Assembly (NCBI RefSeq): GCF_046719735.1
Contig: NZ_JAUTWQ010000018.1
Span: 36,211-100,210 of the forward strand
Length of the DNA: 64,000 nt
Origin: Halobacillus_B rhizosphaerae
GTDB lineage: Bacteria > Bacillota > Bacilli > Bacillales > Halobacillaceae
Direction: 5' to 3'
Positions 57,520 to 64,000 of the stretch are shown piece after piece (position 1 is the stretch's first letter; each line of letters starts with the position of its first letter). The notes under the pieces are model-generated. The model saw only the letters and a program-made list of their open reading frames with translations, was not told where the DNA came from and ran no database searches. The translations under genes were made by a program, and so were the position numbers.

Positions 57520-58152
57520 TTATAACAGATCTAGAAATAATTCTATTACTGGAAATTCACATTTTTCCCTCTTATAAAAATATTCTTCTTGTCCTAAAGG
57601 ACCAAGTATATTAGGTTCCTTAACAGGGTCTTTGTCAGTCGTCAAAACTAACGTAACAGTAAAATCTTCTATTTCTACAAAGGTTTGATGAAATTTATCT
57701 TTATTTACTTCATAAAATTCACCTTTGTTGTACAACTGGCTAGATTTTAGTTTACACCTTATTACCGTGTCTAAAGGTTTTAGTAAAGACCCTTCATTAT
57801 TATATTCCACTCTATATAACTGTCTTTTATCACCCAAGGAAGACGTCAGATCATATATATGGTTTGTAACTTTACCTAGTAAAATAAAGCTATTTATATT
57901 AAAAACATGATCATGTATAGGCATAGGTGGTTCCTGGGTCTTTCTGTTATTAGGTAACCATACATGCAACCTGATATCTCCTACTTCAGCTGCATGGCCC
58001 AATTTTGAGTGAAGAAAGCCCAAAGGGTGCCAATTAAAACTTATTTGATCCCCATTTTCAATCAAAAAATCTTTTAAGGTATTCTTAATGATTGATCGTT
58101 TGTCTTTTTTCAGCATCATTTTAGCTAAAGAGTTTATTAACTTAGTATCCAT
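57520..58152 (-). CDS. Cupin-like protein, partner of a two-TM protein
   Basis: This 210-residue cytosolic protein has a likely cupin barrel: FNWHPLGFLHSKL, RLHVWLPNNR, then PPMPIHDHVFNINSFILLGKVTNHIYDL and FHQTFVEIEDFTVTLVLTT. His80, His82 and His155 are well placed for a metal site of cysteine-dioxygenase type. The C-terminus is EEYFYKREKCEFPVIELFLDLL. It overlaps the upstream two-TM gene by 11 nt, so the two are translated together. The substrate is unknown. Low GC and position next to a phage module suggest accessory origin. Confidence 0.65.
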   Translation of the reverse strand: MDTKLINSLAKMMLKKDKRSIIKNTLKDFLIENGDQISFNWHPLGFLHSKLGHAAEVGDIRLHVWLPNNRKTQEPPMPIHDHVFNINSFILLGKVTNHIYDLTSSLGDKRQLYRVEYNNEGSLLKPLDTVIRCKLKSSQLYNKGEFYEVNKDKFHQTFVEIEDFTVTLVLTTDKDPVKEPNILGPLGQEEYFYKREKCEFPVIELFLDLL

Positions 58153-59053
58153 ATGGATTCTCTCCCTTAATTACTATTTTGGCCATTTCTTCAAAGTCAT
58201 CTATATCAAAGGGATCTGTTTCTATTCCTAAACTCTCAACAAATTTTTGTACTTCTTCCCCATTAACTTTCGAGAAGGGTATCCCATCTATTTTTGGGGT
58301 AAGAATGCGGCTTTGACTTAAACTTAACCTTAAGTCTTCCAAATATGACTTAAAAAAAAATGTACCTTTTTCACACATTAATGCTGGCTCACTGGGATCT
58401 TCTTTAGTTATTACTGCAAGCTCAGTAGATAAATCTATTCTAAAAAGAGAGTAATGCTCTATTAAACCAACTTCTACCTCTAATAATGGTTGTTCTTTTC
58501 TCCACGTGTAAGCTGCTACTATTGTTGAAAGGATCTCTTTTTTTAGTTTTTTATAATTCCACCGTTGGTTTAATCCGGATTTTACTTTATTTCTATAATC
58601 AACATATTTTTCACAAACTCTTCTATTTTCAGGGTTAATCATTATAATATGTATTTTTTTGGAGAAATTAGAGTGTCTAGCATCAATTGCTAATTTAGGA
58701 ATTGTTTTAGATCTAGTAAACCTCCCTGTTCCACCCATAAACCAATATTCATCAGTTTCTCTAGCTCGTTCCAAGTAATCTTTAACTTGTTTGGGTTCTA
58801 CAATTTCCATTTGGGATTTTTTCACTACTCTAGGGGTAAGCCAAAAAGCTAGTGATGCAATAACTACTGTACTTACACCTGTTGAAAAAAGAGCATCTAT
58901 CATTGTGTTAATAATATTAAATATGTTTTCATCTAATAAATTGGAAAGAGCGGGCATTAACAATAGTCTTATAAGCAATAAAATAATAAATAAAATTAAT
59001 GATATAAAAAAGAAAGTCCTTCTTGCATACTTTGATAGTAATATTTTCTCCAT
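58142..59053 (-). CDS. Two-TM membrane protein with large cytosolic effector-like domain
   Basis: This 303-residue protein has TM helices at about residues 13-34 and 50-73, then a cytosolic domain of about 225 residues. Notable segments are EPKQVKDYLERARETDEYWFMGGTGRFTRSKTIPKLA, IHIIMINPENRRVCEKYVDYRNKVK and TFFFKSYLEDLRLSLSQSRIL. The YWFMGGTGR and IIMINP strands recall the PLD-like/nucleoside-processing fold, but no HKD motif is present. GGAGG lies before the ATG. Together with the overlapping cupin gene it could be a stress or defence pair. No family is recognised. Confidence 0.65.
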   Translation of the reverse strand: MEKILLSKYARRTFFFISLILFIILLLIRLLLMPALSNLLDENIFNIINTMIDALFSTGVSTVVIASLAFWLTPRVVKKSQMEIVEPKQVKDYLERARETDEYWFMGGTGRFTRSKTIPKLAIDARHSNFSKKIHIIMINPENRRVCEKYVDYRNKVKSGLNQRWNYKKLKKEILSTIVAAYTWRKEQPLLEVEVGLIEHYSLFRIDLSTELAVITKEDPSEPALMCEKGTFFFKSYLEDLRLSLSQSRILTPKIDGIPFSKVNGEEVQKFVESLGIETDPFDIDDFEEMAKIVIKGENPYGY

Positions 59054-59331
59054 ATTTTTCCTCCGAAACTATTTATTAGTGTAAAACCATTTTACCATTT
59101 AATAGAATTCAACCAAATAAATTTAATACTACTCTAAAATTATTTTATAAGCATAATTTAGATATAGACCATAATTATTTACCAATATGTAAGTGGTTTG
59201 CCTCTATCTCTTGTTGAAACTAATTGTAATTTTGAACCTCCCCATCAATCTATTGGTAAAGAAAAGATTTGAGAAAAATCTCTTTGAATTATTGTCTGGG
59301 GTACACCAAATACACTCTAAGTAAAATAAAC

Positions 59332-59369
59332 AAGACGGACACCTCGTTTGTCGAGTTGACCGTCTTTAT
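59332..59369 (-). terminator. Hairpin after the decayed gene
   Basis: AAGACGG and CCGTCTT pair, with an inner CTCG/CGAG stem, followed by GTTTATTTT in the minus direction, about 30 nt after the pseudogene stop codon. Confidence 0.7.
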
Positions 59370-59396
59370 ATTACTGCATTCCTTTTTTGTTGCATA

Positions 59397-59640
59397 CTAT
59401 AAAGGTTTCCATTCGCCCTCTTCATTTTGAAGCTGCTGACCTAGACGATGGGGTACTAGAACCTTTTGACTTTTTTCTCTTTTGTTTTCGGAAAACCCAT
59501 TGTCTTTCCAGAATGCCTAGGAATGTACAACTTCAGCTCCGGAAAAGTGTGAATCAATAAGTGCTATATTACGTGTAGAATACGTTGGAACTTACCCATA
59601 AGGTCTGGACACTCTTTCATTATCTTACAGGTCGATGGTT
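59397..59640 (-). pseudogene. Decayed gene remnant
   Basis: On the minus strand a frame reads TRNIALIDSHFSGAEVVHS, a TAG stop (59517-59519), then AFWKDNGFSENKREKSQ and VLVPHRLGQQLQNEEG, ending EWKPL and a stop. Slightly upstream, another frame reads MKECPDLMGKFQRILHV, so a frameshift also seems present. The composition is protein-like and the AFWKDNGFSE segment could be the end of an acetyltransferase-type fold, but the family is not certain. The remaining intergenic sequence at 59054-59331 is AT-rich with no gene seen. Confidence 0.55.
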
Positions 59641-59723
59641 TCAAGACCCACCCTATCCAAAAGTTACCTCCAGGGACATCGAGGGAAATGAAACCTTAAC
59701 GAAATAAAAAGGAGAGGATCGTT

Positions 59724-61148
59724 TTGGCTAATAAAAGACCCGTCGTGGCCCTTACCGGAGCAAGTGGCTATATCGGAACGAACCTGATGAAGAAGCTGAC
59801 TGATCACACGGATGTTATTGCATTATCGCGAAATGGAGAAAATAAAGAAGACACGGAACACGTCAACTGGCGCTCCTGTGATCTTTATTCAATGGCAGAT
59901 GCGGAAAAAGGGCTGGAGGGTGCAGACATTGCGGTGTATCTTGTTCATTCCATGATGCCAGGCGCAAAATTAACGCAGGGGTCGTTTGAAGATATGGATG
60001 TGATCTTAGCGGATAATTTTGCCCAGGCAGCGAAGAAGCAAGGAATAAAGCAGATTATTTACTTGAGCGGCATTATCCCTGAGGATTCACCCTCTTTATC
60101 CAGACACTTACGAAGCAGACAGGAAGTTGATCAGATTCTCCGTGCTTACGGGGTGCCGGTGACTACGATTCGGGCGGGATTGATCGTCGGGCCCAAGGGA
60201 TCTTCTTTTCCTATTCTTAAGAAGCTGGTGAAAAGACTTCCGGTCATGCTGCTGCCAAAATGGACGAAAACGGAAACGCATCCGGTGGCGCTGCCTGATG
60301 TTCTGAACGCGCTTGATAAAAGTGTGGAGGATGAAGAACTGAAAGGACGCTCGATTGATGTGGGAGGTCCGGAGGTGATGACGTACCGATCGATGATGCT
60401 GAAGACCGCTCACGTGATGGGGAGAAACCCTAAGCTGGTTGATCTTCCGTTTATGACCGTGAACCTTTCGCGTCTATGGGTGAGTTTTATTACCGGTGCT
60501 CCGAAAGAAACTGCCTATCCGCTGATCGAAAGCCTCACTCATCCGATGACGAGTCATCCTGAGAACGAGGTGCCCGGCATCAGCCGCGGTTCGATTACGT
60601 TTGAAGAAGCAGCAAAAGATGCCCTCGAGCAGGAAGCTGCCAGTAAAGCGAAGGTCAATAAGAAAAAGCCGAATCTCTCTATCCAGCAAGATGTCCGGTC
60701 TGTTCAACGTATTGTGATTCCAGATGGGAAAGATGCCAACTGGGCGGCACAGCACTACGTGGAATGGCTCGAGGATCGATTAAACCCATGGATTAAGACG
60801 ACGGTGGATGAGAATAAGAACTGCCGCATAGGCTTTTCCGCACCCGCTGTTGAGCTGCTTCAAATGAATTACTCTCATGAGCGAAGCACCTCCACCCGGG
60901 CGCTGTACTACGTGACCGGAGGCAGGCTTACCGACAGCCGGAAAAACACACGAGGTAGGATGGAATTCCGGCAGATCCCGGGGACCAACGAAGCGATTGT
61001 AGCGATCCATGATTTTATGCCATCGCTTCCCTGGTTCTTTTATAAATACACACAGGCGAAGGTTCATTTGCTAGTGATGGCAATGTTCAGCCGGCATTTA
61101 AAGAGGATTGAGGAGCGTTCGGTAAACAGAGCCATTACTCTTGAATGA
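59724..61148 (+). CDS. NmrA/extended-SDR NAD(P)-binding protein with C-terminal domain
   Basis: This 474-residue protein has an N-terminal Rossmann domain (VVALTGASGYIGTNLMKKL, TGASGYIG at 11-18; DLYSMADAEKGLEGADIAVYLVHSMMPG; QIIYLSGIIPED). A C-terminal half of about 170 residues (SVQRIVIPDGKDANWAAQHYVEWLEDRLNPW and STRALYYVTGGRLTDSRK) resembles a DUF2867/StAR-like add-on. It probably binds a nucleotide cofactor and a lipid- or quinone-like substrate. TTG start behind AAAAGGAGAGG. A terminator follows 22 nt after the stop, so it is monocistronic. Confidence 0.88.
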   Translation: MANKRPVVALTGASGYIGTNLMKKLTDHTDVIALSRNGENKEDTEHVNWRSCDLYSMADAEKGLEGADIAVYLVHSMMPGAKLTQGSFEDMDVILADNFAQAAKKQGIKQIIYLSGIIPEDSPSLSRHLRSRQEVDQILRAYGVPVTTIRAGLIVGPKGSSFPILKKLVKRLPVMLLPKWTKTETHPVALPDVLNALDKSVEDEELKGRSIDVGGPEVMTYRSMMLKTAHVMGRNPKLVDLPFMTVNLSRLWVSFITGAPKETAYPLIESLTHPMTSHPENEVPGISRGSITFEEAAKDALEQEAASKAKVNKKKPNLSIQQDVRSVQRIVIPDGKDANWAAQHYVEWLEDRLNPWIKTTVDENKNCRIGFSAPAVELLQMNYSHERSTSTRALYYVTGGRLTDSRKNTRGRMEFRQIPGTNEAIVAIHDFMPSLPWFFYKYTQAKVHLLVMAMFSRHLKRIEERSVNRAITLE

Positions 61149-61170
61149 TAAGGCGTTCCTTCCAATCAAC

Positions 61171-61213
61171 AAAAGCATGGACTTCATGGTTAGCCATGGA
61201 GTCCATGCTTTTT
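61171..61213. terminator. Bidirectional Rho-independent terminator
   Basis: AAAAGCATGGACT-CATGG against CCATG-AGTCCATGCTTTT (one mismatch, 4-nt loop) with TTTTT on the + side. It lies between convergent genes. Confidence 0.92.
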
Positions 61214-61223
61214 GATTCTCCTA

Positions 61224-61886
61224 TTATTTATTCAAGAAGACATATAAACTCATTCCATCTTTTCTTATTGTGTGGTTTTGAAAGGGAGTTTCTTTAATAA
61301 ATACCTCAAAATTCTCTTTCGTGTAGGCCCCTTTTTTCAGGAACGTTTTAAAGGCAAAGGTTACAAAGTACTTGTCAAATCCCTTCATTCCCGTTCTTTT
61401 CACTTCCGTCTTTATATCTTCGCGTGTGGACTCGTGATTCATATCGATAATGAGAGCCGTTCCCCCTGGCTTCAGCACTCGATGCATTTCACACAGGGCC
61501 TTAACAGGATCTTTGAAGTTCTTGAAGGCCGCAGTGCAGACAATAAAGTCGTATATATTGTCTGCACAAGGAAGATTTGAAGCATTTCCTTCTTTAAAAT
61601 CCACAGAAAACTGGGCTTCGCTCGCATTGTTCCTGGCAATTTTGACAAAATCAGGGCTGAGCTCAACTCCAGTTACATGATACCCTTTTTTAGCCAATTC
61701 GATCGCCAAATAACCGGGTCCAGGAGCAACTTCCAGAACTTCGGCATGATCACCCACGTGAGAGGCGACTTCATTCGCATAGCCTCGCATTTCAGCCATT
61801 CTGCTCTTACGAGAATTTTCATCGTACCATTTAGCTGTTAAGCCATAAATGCCTACGTCTTTCTTCTTTCGCACCGTTTTCATCAT
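61224..61886 (-). CDS. Class I SAM-dependent methyltransferase
   Basis: This protein of about 220 residues has motif I VLEVAPGPGYLAIELA, the ribose-binding VTGVELSPDFVKIA, motif II YDFIVCTAAFKNFKDPVKALCEMHRVLKPGG and MNHESTREDIKTEV. It is similar to ubiquinone/menaquinone or xenobiotic methyltransferases. The start is placed at one of two adjacent ATGs (61886) behind AGGTGAAG. An upstream ATG (61907) lacks a site. It is divergent from a TetR gene with operator repeats between them, so it is a likely target of that repressor. Confidence 0.85.
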   Translation of the reverse strand: MMKTVRKKKDVGIYGLTAKWYDENSRKSRMAEMRGYANEVASHVGDHAEVLEVAPGPGYLAIELAKKGYHVTGVELSPDFVKIARNNASEAQFSVDFKEGNASNLPCADNIYDFIVCTAAFKNFKDPVKALCEMHRVLKPGGTALIIDMNHESTREDIKTEVKRTGMKGFDKYFVTFAFKTFLKKGAYTKENFEVFIKETPFQNHTIRKDGMSLYVFLNK

Positions 61887-61959
61887 AATGAGCTTCACCT
61901 GCTTCATTTTTTGATTTAATCATCGATGGATCGCACCGCTATAAATAGGTTGGGACAAA

Positions 61960-62047
61960 TTGAAAATGCATGGTCGATCGCCTATAATGAGTTATCTAAC
62001 ATTGTTAGTCCAGCTAACACCGTTAGTTTAACACCTAACACCGTTAG
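61960..62047 (+). promoter_or_regulatory. TetR promoter and triple CTAAC-N3-GTTAG operator
   Basis: TTGAAA (61960-61965), 17 nt and TATAAT (61983-61988) form a strong promoter. Directly after it come three inverted repeats: CTAACATTGTTAG (61996-62008), CTAACACCGTTAG (62014-62026) and CTAACACCGTTAG (62035-62047), starting 18 and 21 bp apart. They lie around and after the transcription start, ideal for autorepression. Confidence 0.9.
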
Positions 62048-62078
62048 AGTCAATCTGTTTTTAGTGGGGAGTGATTTA

Positions 62079-62654
62079 ATGGCGATTACAAAAGAAGCCA
62101 TCGTACAAGCCTCTCTCGATATCTTGAATCGCGAAGGAATCAGTGCTTTATCGATGAGGGCCTTAGCCAAAGAGCTTGATATTAAAGCCGCATCTTTGTA
62201 CTGGCATATCAAGGATAAGCGGGCATTATACGATTTGATTGCTGAACACATTAATCAGGAAATTGTCCTTCCTGACCCTATTGAAGATCCTAAAGAAGCC
62301 ATCATCATCCTTGCTTTAGAATTCCGCAGAGTGCTCATGAACACCAGAGATGCGGTAGAAATATTCTCACAGTCTTTCCCGGGGACCCCTAGCCGGCTGG
62401 AGACCATTAAGTTTCTATTAGCGGAACTCACCAAGCTCGGGGTTTCTAAAGAAAATTGTCTAACCGCTGGCAATCTAGTGAATAACTACATCACCTCGTT
62501 TGTAGCGGATGAGCTTCGGGCCAGCCACATTTCTGCTGAAGAAGCTCAGCAATTCGGGCAGCTTTTTGGGGAGGAATATGAATTCAATATGGAATTTGAG
62601 AAGCAATTTCTGTATGGTCTGCGAGTGATCATGGCAGGGTTGATTTCGGAGTAA
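62079..62654 (+). CDS. TetR family repressor (TetR_C-type)
   Basis: This 191-residue repressor has a helix-turn-helix TKEAIVQASLDILNREGISALSMRALAKELDIKAASLYWHIKDKRALYDLIAEHI, closest to the true TetR/ActR-like subgroup. A helical ligand domain follows (LALEFRRVLMNTRDAVEIFSQSFPGTPSRL to FLYGLRVIMAGL). The ATG at 62079 has GGGAGTGA 4-5 nt upstream. The frame stays open upstream through the operators, but that is not coding. It should repress itself and probably the divergent methyltransferase. Confidence 0.92.
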   Translation: MAITKEAIVQASLDILNREGISALSMRALAKELDIKAASLYWHIKDKRALYDLIAEHINQEIVLPDPIEDPKEAIIILALEFRRVLMNTRDAVEIFSQSFPGTPSRLETIKFLLAELTKLGVSKENCLTAGNLVNNYITSFVADELRASHISAEEAQQFGQLFGEEYEFNMEFEKQFLYGLRVIMAGLISE

Positions 62655-62662
62655 AATGAAAA

Positions 62663-62694
62663 GCCCACCAAAATACAGTTGAATTTTGGTGGGC
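62663..62694 (+). terminator. Terminator of the TetR gene
   Basis: GCCCACCAAAAT and complement form a 12-bp perfect stem with an 8-nt loop, 8 nt after the stop codon. The T-run is weak (AATGTT). Confidence 0.75.
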
Positions 62695-62912
62695 AATGTT
62701 ATGAAATACTTCTATTCTACGACCCATTCCCGCCTAAGTTGTATTAGGGAACTTTTGGAAAAACCAGCACAACTCGTGCCCTTGCACTTTTCTTTTGATA
62801 CTATTAAAGTATATATGGGTTGAAAATCCGTCTAAAATGAATGTAACAGCAATCATTTCACTTTTTAGTTTTGGGAACGAGGTTTCCCATAAGGAAAGGG
62901 TTTAGATATACT

Positions 62913-63911
62913 ATGAAAGATAATTTTTGGCACGAGCTGCCACGGCCGTTTTTTATTCTGGCGCCGATGGAAGCCGTGACCGATGTCGTTTTTCGTCATG
63001 TTGTGACTGAAGCAGCGCGACCTGACGTGTTTTTTACAGAGTTTACGAATACGGAAAGCTACTGCCACCCGAAAGGTAAAGACAGCGTACGCGGCCGTCT
63101 GACGTTCACAGAAGATGAACAGCCGATCGTTGCCCATATTTGGGGAGACAAACCTGAATACTTCCGGCAAATGAGTATCGGTATGGCAGAAATGGGCTAC
63201 CGCGGCGTGGATATTAATATGGGATGTCCGGTTCAGAATGTGGCCGGCAGTGGAAAAGGCTCCGGGTTAATCCGCCGCCCTGATGTTTCCGCAGAAATTA
63301 TTCAAGCAGCTAAAGCAGGAGGCCTTCCCGTAAGCGTGAAGACCCGTCTCGGCTATACGAAATTGGAGGAATGGCGTGATTGGATCAAGCACCTTCTGGA
63401 ACAGGATATTGTGAACCTATCCATTCACCTCCGTACGAAAAAGGAAATGAGTAATTTCGATGCTCACTGGGAGCTAATCCCGGAAATTAAGCAGCTTCGT
63501 GACGAAATCGCTCCAGATACGCTTCTGACGATCAACGGCGATATTCCAGACCGTCAAAAGGGACTGGAGCTTGCGGAGAAATACGGAATCGACGGAGTAA
63601 TGATCGGGCGAGGGATCTTCCATAATCCGTTCGCGTTCGAAACAGAGAAAAAAGAGCATACCAGCGAAGAACTACTCGATCTCCTGCGCCTGCAGCTCGA
63701 TCTGCATGATAAGTATTCCGAAGAACTGGAACCGCGGATCTTCAAACCGTTGCGCCGCTTCTTTAAAATTTATGTTCGAGGGTTCCGTGGAGCGGGTGAG
63801 CTGCGGAATAAGCTGATGAGCACACACTCTACTGACGAAGTACGTGCTTTGCTTGATGAGTTTACGGAGAAGGATGGCGTGGAAGAACAGAAAGGTTTTT
63901 CTGTTACTTAA
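62913..63911 (+). CDS. tRNA-dihydrouridine synthase (Dus family)
   Basis: This 332-residue FMN enzyme reduces uridine in the tRNA D-loop. It has the TIM-barrel opening RPFFILAPMEAVTDVVFRHVV, the catalytic Cys105 in INMGCPVQNVAGSGKGSGLI, SVKTRLGY, and the FMN phosphate-binding GVMIGRGIFHNPF. The C-terminal helical domain (RFFKIYVRGFRGAGELRNKLM) is complete. The ATG at 62913 is used, although GGAAAGGG is rather far upstream (about 14 nt). A longer TTG start at 62871 has no site. The 258-nt gap upstream shows no other gene. Confidence 0.93.
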   Translation: MKDNFWHELPRPFFILAPMEAVTDVVFRHVVTEAARPDVFFTEFTNTESYCHPKGKDSVRGRLTFTEDEQPIVAHIWGDKPEYFRQMSIGMAEMGYRGVDINMGCPVQNVAGSGKGSGLIRRPDVSAEIIQAAKAGGLPVSVKTRLGYTKLEEWRDWIKHLLEQDIVNLSIHLRTKKEMSNFDAHWELIPEIKQLRDEIAPDTLLTINGDIPDRQKGLELAEKYGIDGVMIGRGIFHNPFAFETEKKEHTSEELLDLLRLQLDLHDKYSEELEPRIFKPLRRFFKIYVRGFRGAGELRNKLMSTHSTDEVRALLDEFTEKDGVEEQKGFSVT

Positions 63912-64000
63912 GTAATGCCAATTTCCTTGCACCGAAGAGTTTTACTGGAGAGAAGAGCCATTTGTGCTGAACTATAACCCGAATAATGGACACTTATAAA

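Noticed and set aside
54880..59053. Complete prophage
   Set aside because: Only replication genes are recognisable. No integrase, packaging, structural or lysis gene and no attachment repeat was seen.

Overview
The window is a chromosomal segment of a low-GC Gram-positive bacterium of the Bacillaceae. Evidence: strong purine-rich Shine-Dalgarno sites, frequent TTG/GTG starts, sigma-A promoters, many U-tailed terminators, and Bacillus-type families (YdaF-like GNAT, CwlO-like NlpC/P60 protein behind a WalR box, YdcZ pairs, DUF624/YesL, LrgAB, Mqo). A marine or moderately halophilic genus such as Halobacillus or Thalassobacillus is a guess only. No rRNA, tRNA, CRISPR array or intact insertion sequence was seen.

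Layout. 1-12.3 kb: end of an ABC exporter, then a patchwork of short accessory genes (GNATs, methyltransferase, nucleotidyltransferase-fold protein, tiny membrane proteins, a frameshifted DinB gene, a GOLPH3-like/MerR operon, an S66 carboxypeptidase). 12.3-23 kb: CwlO-like hydrolase, an oxidoreductase, an AllC/AmaB-type amidohydrolase, an ArsR-controlled YdcZ transporter pair, a MazG-like protein, a GC-rich frameshifted S51 peptidase, a rifampin ADP-ribosyltransferase and malate:quinone oxidoreductase. 23.1-26.8 kb: a drug-type ABC transporter upstream of a response regulator and histidine kinase. 27.1-32.9 kb: a secreted-protein cassette with three membrane proteins, an ABC ATPase with an E-loop like that of lantibiotic immunity ATPases, an anchored exported protein, and an HTH-TPR regulator whose stop codon overlaps a 43-codon ORF. 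33-40.4 kb: LrgAB and a LacI-controlled sugar ABC operon. 40.5-45.1 kb: divergent N-acylamino-acid racemase/transporter and RpiR/M20 amidohydrolase genes. 45.2-48.8 kb: an unknown gene, a seven-repeat RCC1-like protein and an ECF sigma/anti-sigma pair. 49-54.6 kb: a beta-glucoside operon with two perfect LacI-type operators. 54.9-57.2 kb: a stand-alone SPP1-like phage replication trio. 57.5-59.6 kb: an AT-rich island with an overlapping cupin/two-TM gene pair and a decayed gene. 59.7-64 kb: NmrA-like protein, methyltransferase and TetR regulator with triple operators, and a tRNA-dihydrouridine synthase.

Two features cut across the window. First, six copies of a paired GGGACAGGTAC/GTACCTGTCCC palindrome lie in intergenic gaps, four of them touching a stop codon. 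Second, many transcription units show readable control elements: a WalR triplet, an ArsR palindrome inside a promoter, a CTAAC-N3-GTTAG triplet before a TetR gene, and paired LacI operators in both sugar operons.

The best candidates for an undescribed system are the 27-33 kb secreted-protein/ABC/TPR-regulator cassette and the 57.5-59.1 kb cupin plus two-TM pair beside the phage replication module.
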